Source: Streptomyces sp. YIM 130001 (lineage in GTDB: Bacteria; Actinomycetota; Actinomycetes; Streptomycetales; Streptomycetaceae). From it: a stretch of DNA of 64,000 nt. Each line of letters opens with the position of its first letter. The first letter of the stretch is position 1. This document shows, piece by piece, positions 1-7,142 of the stretch. The stretch lies in the NCBI RefSeq assembly GCF_003574445.1, contig NZ_KZ984560.1, positions 1-64,000 on the forward strand. Reading direction: 5' to 3'. A program made the translations under genes and the position numbers. The notes beneath the pieces were generated by a model. It worked only from the letters and a program-made list of their open reading frames with translations, did not search any database and had not been told where the DNA came from.

Positions 1-125
1 GTCGTCCCCGATCCCTGGGCGGCGATCTCGAGCCTTCGACAGGGAGGGCGCCCCAAGAGTGGCCGGCGAAGCTCCCCTTGGCCGGCCACCATGCCAAGCA
101 TCTGCATGCTGCGCGTTCTCATGTC

Positions 126-449
126 ATGGGCTGTCTGTCCGTCCGCCAAGCCTCACCCGACTGCGCCCTGTTCTGCATGTTCGCCTTCTCCGGGGAGTTG
201 GACGTCACCAGCGTCGGCACGTTCGCCGATACTGTCGTCCGTTCCCTCGAACAGGGCGGGCGGCACTTCTGCCTCGATCTCTCCGGCCTCACCTGGTGCG
301 ACAACGGCAGCCTCTTCACCCTGCTCGGGATCCGGAACGCCGCCAACCACGCAGGCGGCAGCCTCTCCTGCACTGCCGTCAGCACACCCGTCCGCGAAGC
401 TCTCTACCGCACCGGCCTTAACGAACTCCTGCCGGTCGTACCTGGCTAG
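126..449 (+). CDS. STAS-domain protein (anti-sigma factor antagonist family)
   Basis: A 107-residue protein that is essentially one STAS domain: a beta-strand opening (FAFSGELDVTSVGTF) and the conserved helix start (WCDNGSLFTLLG). Family members bind anti-sigma kinases and are controlled by phosphorylation of a Ser in a DSSG-type loop. Here that loop reads DNGS, so Asn stands at the first usual Ser position, although a Ser remains one residue after Gly. The ATG at 126 is chosen because the only longer frame opens at a TTG without a ribosome site. No anti-sigma factor gene is adjacent. The family call is fairly safe; the partner is unknown. Confidence 0.65.
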   Translation: MGCLSVRQASPDCALFCMFAFSGELDVTSVGTFADTVVRSLEQGGRHFCLDLSGLTWCDNGSLFTLLGIRNAANHAGGSLSCTAVSTPVREALYRTGLNELLPVVPG

Positions 450-1063
450 ACGCCTCGCGGGTCCGGGCAGCCGGGGCCACATCCCTCTTCCGATCAGGCC
501 GGGCGTCTTTCTATTCTCCATGTGGGGCCCGGCTCATAGCCGTTCCGCCCCTGGCCCCCTGCCCCCGGGTCGTGACGCAACCACCTGCCCGCTGGGGCCG
601 CACTGCCGACAAACACGGCTCCAGCCCGGCTCTTCAGGCGCGACAGGACAGTGGGGCCACTCCCGCGGCCCGCACCTCTCATGCCAGAAGGGCCCCGCGG
701 GGACCGAACGAAGGGGAGCTCCGGTCCCCGCGCCCGTCCCGGCTGCCGCCCTCATAGCGGCAGCCGGGGCCGTCAGCGTCCCACTCCACCGACGCCACGT
801 CTGCACGACGGAAGCTCCGACTCAGACCACCCTGCGACCTGAACCTGAAACGCAGCACCAACAGCCCGGCGCCCCTTGCCGGACAGCGCACGTTCTCAAA
901 CAGGCACTTACCACTCCTGCGTGACATTTTGTCTCCGTGGACATGCCGGTGAGGAACTGCCGACCGAGTCGCCGCGGTGCAGCACTCTTGGCAGCGCCTG
1001 CGCCATGTCGTAAATCTTGCTGGCCGCTGTGGCATCCTGCTCGGCTCTCAGGGGGATGGTTGA
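450..1063. other. Long stretch without a recognisable gene
   Basis: About 600 bases between the STAS gene and the next reading frame. Open frames exist on both strands, but their translations are Pro/Arg/Ala-rich without recognisable family features, as expected for shadow frames in high-GC DNA. I see no strong terminator, RNA gene or repeat here. Confidence 0.5.
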
Positions 1064-1240
1064 TGACCGAGGCTCTGTACGGCCTGCTCGGCGCGCTCGG
1101 AGGTGCTCTGATCACCAGTGCTGCCGCCTACTGGGGTCCGCTGCAGATGCAGCGCCGTGCCTTCACGGCCGACGCCGAGCGCGCCGAATTGACCCGGCGG
1201 GAGGCAGAGTCCGAACGCGAATCGGCCCGGCAAACGGCAG
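1064..1240 (+). pseudogene. 5' fragment of a small membrane-anchored protein
   Basis: The ATG at 1064 opens a frame with a glycine/alanine-rich membrane helix (GLLGALGGALITSAAAYWGP) followed by a charged, coiled-coil-like stretch (RAELTRREAESERESARQ). This layout is common in small streptomycete proteins encoded near phage or defence genes. Sense-looking sequence stops near 1240, where the frame runs into Arg/Pro-rich junk that is the complement of an integrase fragment. I infer that the 3' part was lost in a rearrangement. Confidence 0.5.
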
Positions 1241-1624
1241 GAAGTCGTCGACGCCCAGGCGGTTCCACGGTGGCATCGGCATCCTGGCCGGGGCCGGGCT
1301 GGCCGCGTCGAATGCCCACAGGTCGTCCGCCGACGCCTCGCTCCACCACTTGCCGCGGCTCCACAGGAAATCGAAGAACAGGCAGTAGTCGTCCGTGTAG
1401 TTGCGTTTCGTCTCCGGCGCGAGATGGGCGAACGACGACCGGCACAGGTACCAGTTCAGCACCTCGTCGATGCGGAAGTCCGGAGAAAGAAGAATCGGAT
1501 CTCCAGGATGAATCCCAACACGATCCTCACGTACAGCCAGGTCCTCCCACCCGGCCAGAACCGCTACCCGACACCCCGCCACCCGACGATCCTCGGGCAC
1601 CCAGAACGTACGCCAACCCGGCAC
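1240..1624 (-). pseudogene. N-terminal remnant of a tyrosine-type site-specific recombinase
   Basis: The reverse-strand frame encodes a recognisable core-binding (SAM-like) N-terminal domain of an actinobacterial tyrosine recombinase, with landmarks DEVLNWYLCRSSFA, ETKRNYTDDYCLFFDFLW and SADDLWAFD. The frame then degenerates between about 1240 and 1330 and meets the membrane-protein fragment. No catalytic domain (R-HxR-Y) is present anywhere nearby, so it cannot be active. It suggests an excised or eroded mobile element. Confidence 0.65.
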
Positions 1625-1659
1625 GCCACCATCCCTGCTCGATCCGCTTCAACACGCCA

Positions 1660-1812
1660 ATCCAACAGGGAAGACCGGGACTCCGATCTCCTCCGCCACT
1701 GGCTCACCCGAGCCCTCGCCGCCGAGAACGCCCAGGACATCTTCGAGACCGACCAGCCCCACGACCTGCTGCCGGTACTCGACTTCGAGACCGAGGAGCG
1801 CCATGACCCCTG
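1660..1812 (+). pseudogene. C-terminal scrap of an Rpn/transposase-like protein
   Basis: In the frame ending at 1813 the last 45 residues or so look genuine (SDLLRHWLTRALAAENAQDIFE), matching the usual C-terminus of streptomycete Rpn-type (PD-(D/E)XK, recombination-promoting nuclease-like) proteins. Upstream sequence in the same frame is not protein-like. The same motif recurs in the next gene (LRTWLTRAATA), so two copies of this tail lie in tandem. The assignment is by motif memory only. Confidence 0.35.
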
Positions 1813-2039
1813 ACCGGACTCCCCGAAAGCCCTACAGCCCCGTCGAGATCCAGGCCCAGGAGCAAGCCCGAAAGGGCCTGCTGCTCATCCTCGACAGCCG
1901 CGGCATCGACGTCCCCGAGGACGTCCGCCGACGCATACTCGGCTGCCAGGACCTCAAGGTTCTCCGCACCTGGCTGACTCGAGCCGCCACCGCTCCGACC
2001 GCCGCAGCCGTCACCGCCGACGCCGGCAACGAGGCGTAG
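1803..2039 (+). CDS. Small protein resembling the C-terminus of Rpn-like nucleases
   Basis: A 78-residue frame starting with ATG and overlapping the preceding scrap by about 11 bases. Its core (LLLILDSRGIDVPEDVRRRI, then LRTWLTRAATA) is the typical tail of large streptomycete Rpn-family proteins, but the nuclease domain is absent. It may be a short conserved protein or a leftover fragment. An Ala/Thr-rich end follows. Function unknown. Confidence 0.4.
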   Translation: MTPDRTPRKPYSPVEIQAQEQARKGLLLILDSRGIDVPEDVRRRILGCQDLKVLRTWLTRAATAPTAAAVTADAGNEA

Positions 2040-2115
2040 TCGCGGGTCGGCGCCGCCACCCCGTCCGCTCCCCGCACCAGTGACCCAAGCCCGTCCACAG
2101 GTGACCGGAAGACCC

Positions 2116-2150
2116 TTGACGCTGCCCGGGGCTGGAAATATCTTTCAAGG
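2116..2150 (+). promoter_or_regulatory. Promoter for a leaderless rpiR-type transcript, overlapped by a palindrome
   Basis: A -35 box TTGACG (2116-2121) and a -10 box TATCTT (2139-2144) are separated by exactly 17 bp. Six bases lie between the -10 box and the GTG at 2151, so the expected transcription start coincides with the start codon: a leaderless mRNA, common in Streptomyces. The near-palindrome GAAATATCTTTC covers the -10 box and is a plausible autoregulatory operator for the RpiR protein. Confidence 0.6.
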
Positions 2151-3071
2151 GTGAGCAATCAGCTGAAGGAAATTTTCACCGGCGACGCGCCGCCCGCCCC
2201 GGCGGCCCTCGCGGCCAAGGTCCGCACGCTCGGGCCGTCCATGACGCGGTCGATGCACCGCGTCGCCGAGGCCGTGGCCGGTGATCCCGCAGGCTGCGCG
2301 GCGCTGACCGTCACCGGTCTCGCCGAGCTCACCGGCACCAGCGAGGCCACGGTGGTCCGTACGGCCCGCCTCCTCGGGTACCCGGGATACCGGGACCTGC
2401 GGCTCGCCCTCGCCGGGCTCGCCGCCCAGCAGCAGTCCGGCCGCGCGCCCGCCGTCACGGCCGACATCGCGGTGGACGACCCGATCGCGGACGTCGTCGC
2501 CAAGCTCGCGTACGACGAGCAGCAGACCCTCGCCGACACCGCCGCCGGACTCGACACCCACCAGCTCGGCGCCGCCGTCGGCGCGCTCGCCGCCGCCCGC
2601 CGCATCGACATCTACGGCGTCGGCGCCTCCTCGCTCGTCGGCCAGGACCTCGCCCAGAAGCTGCTGCGCATCGGCCTGATCGCCCACTCGTTCAACGACC
2701 CGCACCTCGCGGTGACGAACGCGGTGCAGCTGCGCGCCAAGGACGTGGCCATAGCGATCACGCACTCCGGTTCGACCGTCGACGCCATAGAGCCGCTGCG
2801 CGTCGCCTTCGAGCACGGCGCGACGACGGTCGCGATCACCGGCCGGCCGAGCGGCCCCGTCTCGCAGTACGCGGACCACATCCTGACCACGTCCACGGCC
2901 CGCGAGAGCGAGCTGCGCCCGGCGGCCATGTCCTCACGTACGTCCCAACTCCTCGTCGTGGACTGCCTGTTCGTCGGCGTGGCGCAGCGGACGTACGAGA
3001 CCGCGGCGCCCGCGCTCAGCGCTTCGTACGAGGCGCTCGCCCACCGCCACACCCCCCGGACGAGCCGATGA
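2151..3071 (+). CDS. MurR/RpiR-family transcriptional regulator
   Basis: A 306-residue regulator with an N-terminal RpiR-type HTH (about residues 20-95, containing LTGTSEATVVRTARLLGYPGYRDLR) and a C-terminal SIS phosphosugar-binding domain (about 125-260, containing the ITHSGSTVDAIEPL loop). RpiR proteins sense phosphorylated sugars. Upstream of murQ and a PTS permease this one probably responds to MurNAc-6-phosphate or a related ligand and controls the operon. GTG start, with no ribosome site upstream, consistent with the leaderless promoter. Length is normal for the family. Confidence 0.85.
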   Translation: MSNQLKEIFTGDAPPAPAALAAKVRTLGPSMTRSMHRVAEAVAGDPAGCAALTVTGLAELTGTSEATVVRTARLLGYPGYRDLRLALAGLAAQQQSGRAPAVTADIAVDDPIADVVAKLAYDEQQTLADTAAGLDTHQLGAAVGALAAARRIDIYGVGASSLVGQDLAQKLLRIGLIAHSFNDPHLAVTNAVQLRAKDVAIAITHSGSTVDAIEPLRVAFEHGATTVAITGRPSGPVSQYADHILTTSTARESELRPAAMSSRTSQLLVVDCLFVGVAQRTYETAAPALSASYEALAHRHTPRTSR

Positions 3072-3255
3072 CCACGATCGAGTCCGCCGCCCGTGCCGCC
3101 CCCGGCCCGCGAGCCGACCCCGCTCCCCGGGCCGCCCCCGGCGACCTGGCCGAGCAGCCGACCTGACGGCCCCGGCCGCCCGAGACGTCCCGCCACCCGC
3201 ACCCGTCTCCCCGCACCGCGCACACCTCCGCGTACACGAAAGAGCCGCCACCCCC

Positions 3256-4263
3256 ATGACCTCCACCACCGACGCCACCACCCCCGCCGGCCCCGGTAAT
3301 TCCACCGGCGGCTCCGGCACCTACGGCGAACTCCGCGCCCAGTTGGCCACCCTCACCACCGAGGCGTTCCGCCCGGAGCTCGCGGAGATCGACCAGCTCT
3401 CCACCGAAGAGATCGCCCGGACGATGAACGGCGAGGACAACACGGTCCCCGGCGCCGTCGCCGCCCAGCTTCCGCAGATCGCCGCCGCGATCGACGGCAC
3501 CGCGGAGCGGATGGCCCGCGGCGGCCGGCTGATCTACGCGGGCGCCGGCACCGCGGGCCGGCTCGGCGTGCTGGACGCCAGCGAGTGCCCGCCCACCTTC
3601 AACACCGACCCGGCGGACGTCGTCGGCCTGATCGCGGGCGGCCCGTCCGCCATGGTCACCGCCGTCGAGGGCGCCGAGGACTCCAAGCAGCTGGCCGCCG
3701 AGGACCTGGACTCGCTCGGACTGACCGCCGACGACACGGTGGTCGGCATCTCCGCCTCCGGCCGCACCCCGTACGCGATCGGTGCCGTCGAGCACGCCCG
3801 TACGCGCGGCGCGCTCACCGTCGGCCTCTCGTGCAACGCGGACAGCGCCCTCGGCTCCGCCGCCGAGCACGGCATCGAGGTCGTCGTCGGCCCGGAGCTG
3901 CTCACCGGTTCGACCCGCCTGAAGGCGGGCACCGCCCAGAAGCTCGTACTCAACATGCTGTCGACGATCACGATGATCCGTCTCGGCAAGACGTACGGGA
4001 ACCTGATGGTGGACGTCCGTGCGTCCAACGAGAAGCTGCGGGCCCGCTCCCGCCGCATCGTCGCGCTGGCGACGGACGCCTCGGACGAGGCCATCGAGTC
4101 CGCACTCACCGCTGCCGACGGCGAGGTGAAGACGGCGATCCTGATGATCCTCGCCGATGTCGACGCCGACACGGCGAACACCCTGCTCACCACCTCCAAG
4201 GGCCACCTCCGCGCGGCCCTGACCTCCCACACCCCCGCCACCGACGGTCCCTCGACCGTCTGA
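3256..4263 (+). CDS. murQ: N-acetylmuramic acid 6-phosphate etherase
   Basis: MurQ cleaves the lactyl ether of MurNAc-6-phosphate, giving GlcNAc-6-phosphate and D-lactate, in cytosolic peptidoglycan recycling. The 335-residue protein has the SIS fold with GAGTAGRLGVLDASECPPTF and VEGAEDS. Glu110 and Glu141 sit where the two catalytic glutamates of the family are expected. The C-terminal UBA-like helical region is present. It lies 184 bp after the RpiR regulator and 62 bp before the PTS gene. Its product feeds the nagA-encoded deacetylase farther along the window. Confidence 0.93.
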   Translation: MTSTTDATTPAGPGNSTGGSGTYGELRAQLATLTTEAFRPELAEIDQLSTEEIARTMNGEDNTVPGAVAAQLPQIAAAIDGTAERMARGGRLIYAGAGTAGRLGVLDASECPPTFNTDPADVVGLIAGGPSAMVTAVEGAEDSKQLAAEDLDSLGLTADDTVVGISASGRTPYAIGAVEHARTRGALTVGLSCNADSALGSAAEHGIEVVVGPELLTGSTRLKAGTAQKLVLNMLSTITMIRLGKTYGNLMVDVRASNEKLRARSRRIVALATDASDEAIESALTAADGEVKTAILMILADVDADTANTLLTTSKGHLRAALTSHTPATDGPSTV

Positions 4264-4325
4264 CCCGGCACCGCCACGACCCCGTACCGCTGAGCGAACA
4301 GCGCCGAACAGCAAGGCCCCGCACC

Positions 4326-5882
4326 ATGGCTTCAGACAACAAGAACCGCGACACCGCCGCCGCGATCCTCCCGCTTGTCGGCGGCGCCGGGAACGTCACC
4401 TCGGTCGCCCACTGCATGACCCGGCTCCGCCTGGGCCTGCGCGACTCCTCCCTCGTCCAGGAAGAGGCTCTCAAGGCCCTGCCCTCGGTGATGGGGGTCG
4501 TCGAGGACGACACGTACCAGATCGTGCTCGGCCCGGGCACGGTCGCCCGGGTCACCCCGGAGTTCGAGCGCCTCGTCGAGGAGGAGCGTCCCGACGACGA
4601 GGCCGGGGCGCCCGCCGCCCCGGGCGGAGACGGGCACGCGGCGACCGCCGAGGAACTCGCCGAGCAGGGCGCGGCGATACGCGCGGCCCGCAAGGCGAAG
4701 AACCAGACGCCGTTCAAGCTCTTCCTGCGCCGGATCGCGAACATCTTCGTTCCGCTGATCCCGGCCCTGATCGGCTGCGGCATCATCGCGGGTCTCAACG
4801 GCCTGCTGATCAACCTGGAGTGGCTGCCCTCCGTCACCCCGGCGCTCGGCGCGATGGCCTCCGGATTCATGGCGCTGATCGCCGTGTTCGTCGGCTTCAA
4901 CACGGCGAAGGAATTCGGCGGTACGCCGATCCTGGGCGGTGCGGTAGCCGCGATCATCGTGTTCCCGGGTGTGGCCGACATCGAGGCCTTCGGCCAGAAG
5001 CTCGCGCCCGGACAGGGCGGTGTGCTCGGCGCTCTCGGCGCCGCTGTCCTCGCCGTGTACATCGAGAAGTGGTGCCGGCGCTGGGTCCCCGAGGCGATCG
5101 ACGTCCTGGTGACCCCGACCCTGACCGTCCTGGTCTCCGGTCTGGTGACCATCTTCGGCCTGATGTTCGTGGCCGGTGAGATCTCCACGGGCATCGGTAC
5201 GGCGGCGAACTGGCTGCTCGACAACACCGGCGCGTTCGCGGGCCTGGTCCTCGGCGGGCTCTTCCTGCCGCTGGTGATGCTGGGCCTGCACCAGGCGCTG
5301 ATCCCGATCCACACCACGCTCATCGAGCAGCAGGGCTTCACCGTGCTGCTGCCCATCCTGGCGATGGCGGGCGCGGGTCAGGTCGGCTGCGCGATCGCGG
5401 TGTTCAAGCGCCTCAGGCACAACACCTCGATCCGCAACACCATCAAGTCCGCGCTGCCCGCGGGCTTCCTCGGGGTCGGCGAGCCGCTGATCTACGGCGT
5501 CTCGCTGCCGCTCGGGCGTCCGTTCATCACGGCGTGCGTGGGCGGTGCTGCGGGCGGTGCGTTCGTCGGCTTCTTCTCGATGATCGGCGACAAGGTCGGC
5601 TCGACGGCGATCGGCCCGTCCGGCTGGGCGCTCTTCCCGCTCCTCGACGGCAACAAGGGCCTGGGCTCGACCATCGCGATCTACGCGGGCGGTCTCCTCG
5701 TCGGCTACGTGGTCGGCTTCGTGGCCACGTACTTCTTCGGCTTCAGCCGGGAGGCACTGGTCGAGCTGAACAGCGAGCAGGCGTCCGGCCCGGTCGTCGC
5801 GGCCGGTACGGGAGACGCTTCCGACGGACCCGACGACGGCCCGGCCGGCGGGACTCCGGCGAAGGAACCAGTCACGGTCTGA
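4326..5882 (+). CDS. PTS transporter, fused IIB-IIC subunit (MurNAc/GlcNAc-type)
   Basis: A 518-residue membrane protein. The N-terminal IIB domain (about 1-85) carries the phosphorylated cysteine in SVAHCMTRLRLG (Cys30). An acidic linker leads to a IIC domain with about ten membrane segments and the GVGEPLIYGVSLPL signature of the glucose/sucrose superfamily. No IIA domain is fused, so a separate IIA is needed. Placed after murQ, its substrate is most likely MurNAc or a related amino sugar; that is inference. The ATG at 4326 follows a 62-bp gap. Confidence 0.85.
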   Translation: MASDNKNRDTAAAILPLVGGAGNVTSVAHCMTRLRLGLRDSSLVQEEALKALPSVMGVVEDDTYQIVLGPGTVARVTPEFERLVEEERPDDEAGAPAAPGGDGHAATAEELAEQGAAIRAARKAKNQTPFKLFLRRIANIFVPLIPALIGCGIIAGLNGLLINLEWLPSVTPALGAMASGFMALIAVFVGFNTAKEFGGTPILGGAVAAIIVFPGVADIEAFGQKLAPGQGGVLGALGAAVLAVYIEKWCRRWVPEAIDVLVTPTLTVLVSGLVTIFGLMFVAGEISTGIGTAANWLLDNTGAFAGLVLGGLFLPLVMLGLHQALIPIHTTLIEQQGFTVLLPILAMAGAGQVGCAIAVFKRLRHNTSIRNTIKSALPAGFLGVGEPLIYGVSLPLGRPFITACVGGAAGGAFVGFFSMIGDKVGSTAIGPSGWALFPLLDGNKGLGSTIAIYAGGLLVGYVVGFVATYFFGFSREALVELNSEQASGPVVAAGTGDASDGPDDGPAGGTPAKEPVTV

Positions 5883-5910
5883 CCCGGCGGCATTCGGGAC
5901 TTGAACGTAC

Positions 5911-5943
5911 GAGGGCGGCTCTCACCGAGTGGGGGCCGCCCTC
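5911..5943. terminator. Intergenic hairpin, probably bidirectional terminator
   Basis: A perfect 9-bp inverted repeat, GAGGGCGGC/GCCGCCCTC, lies 28 bp after the PTS stop and 52 bp before the end of the convergent LysR gene. There is no T-tract, as is common in Streptomyces. Confidence 0.6.
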
Positions 5944-5995
5944 ACGCGTTCCCGGGACTTCCGTTCCGGTTCGGGAGCGTCGCGTCCGGTCCGCC

Positions 5996-7024
5996 TCACC
6001 CCTCGGTCCGGTCCCGGTCCCTCCCGGCCCGCCGCGCCCAACTCGGCGCCCATGTACCGCCGTCGACGACCTCGGCTCCACCGATCGCCACCTCGGCCGC
6101 TCCATCCACCGCTCCGCCGTCCACGAGGACGGAACGCGCCCCTTCCAGGTACCGGCGGAACGCCCCGAGCCCCGGATGCGGATTGTCCGTGCGCCACAGC
6201 AGGCAGTGCGGATAGACCGGCATCGGCCGGTGCAGCGGAATGCGGCGCAGATCGTGCCCACCGGGCCACACCAGCGGCGTCCGCTCGCTCATGAACGTGC
6301 CCAGGGTCGACGACTCGGCGACGGTGTCGAGCAGCACCTCGACGCCGAAGTCCGGGCCGACCTTGTCGATGACCAGGCCGAACTCGGCGGACAGATCGTC
6401 GTAGTACACCTCCCATTCGGTGCCCGGAGCATTGCCGGGCATCCAGATGCGGCAGCCGTCGAGCTGGTCCGGCCGGACCGCACGGGCACGGGCGAACCGG
6501 TGCCCGGGTCCGACCACGAGCTGCAGCGGCTCGTCCAGGACGGGCAGGCAGCCGACACCGTCGGGCAGTACGGTCCCGGGCTTGCTGACGGCCCGGAACG
6601 TCGCGTCGATCGTGCCGTCCAGGAGCGCGGCCACGGCCTCCTCGGCGTCGAAGAGAGTGACCACGTCGAGGTCGGTCTCCGGATGCCGGCGGTGGAACTC
6701 CCGCAGCAGTCCGGCGGGCGCCACGCGGCGCCCGATCACGTCGACCCGCAACGCCCGCCGCCCGGGCCGCACCGATGCCGCGGCCCGCTCCTCCGCCTGC
6801 AGCAACGCCCTGGCGTGCGGCAGGAACGCCTGCCCGTCGATGGTGAGCCGCGCACCGCGCGCGGTGCGCACGAACAACGGCACACCGAGCGCCGCCTCGA
6901 GCGCGGCGACGCGCTTGGACACGGCCTGCTGGGTGAGCGACAGATCGACGGCGGCCTGCTGGAACTGGCCCGCGTCGGCTGCCGCGACGAAGGTGCGTAC
7001 GGCGTTGAGATCCACGGAGGACAC
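5996..7024 (-). CDS. LysR-family transcriptional regulator
   Basis: A 342-residue regulator with the classical LysR winged HTH at residues 1-60 (AAVDLSLTQQAVSKRVAALEAALGVPLF) and an effector-binding domain of periplasmic-binding fold (about 90-300). The C-terminus is slightly longer than usual, with a Gly/Val-rich tail. It is divergent from dnaE; LysR proteins often control a divergent neighbour, but a polymerase would be an unusual target, so the target is open. Confidence 0.85.
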   Translation of the reverse strand: MSSVDLNAVRTFVAAADAGQFQQAAVDLSLTQQAVSKRVAALEAALGVPLFVRTARGARLTIDGQAFLPHARALLQAEERAAASVRPGRRALRVDVIGRRVAPAGLLREFHRRHPETDLDVVTLFDAEEAVAALLDGTIDATFRAVSKPGTVLPDGVGCLPVLDEPLQLVVGPGHRFARARAVRPDQLDGCRIWMPGNAPGTEWEVYYDDLSAEFGLVIDKVGPDFGVEVLLDTVAESSTLGTFMSERTPLVWPGGHDLRRIPLHRPMPVYPHCLLWRTDNPHPGLGAFRRYLEGARSVLVDGGAVDGAAEVAIGGAEVVDGGTWAPSWARRAGRDRDRTEG

Positions 7025-7046
7025 CGTATCCCCGGGGCCTCTTCGG

Positions 7047-7061
7047 ACAACGATTGGTTGT
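7047..7061. promoter_or_regulatory. Possible LysR operator
   Basis: The inverted repeat ACAAC-N5-GTTGT lies 23 bp upstream of the LysR start, and a further GTTGT occurs about 20 bp away. Position and dyad symmetry suit an autoregulatory LysR site; no experiment supports it. Confidence 0.35.
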
Positions 7062-7142
7062 GGCTCATGGGCAGCCAGTTGTTTGATCCCAGGCCCGGCA
7101 GCTCGCTTGGATGTGGCGGGTCAACGGGAGGTTGATTCACCG

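Noticed and set aside
3585..4325. In-frame extension of the PTS protein upstream of 4326
   Set aside because: It overlaps murQ in another register and is Arg/Pro-rich; the conserved IIB domain starts just after the ATG at 4326.
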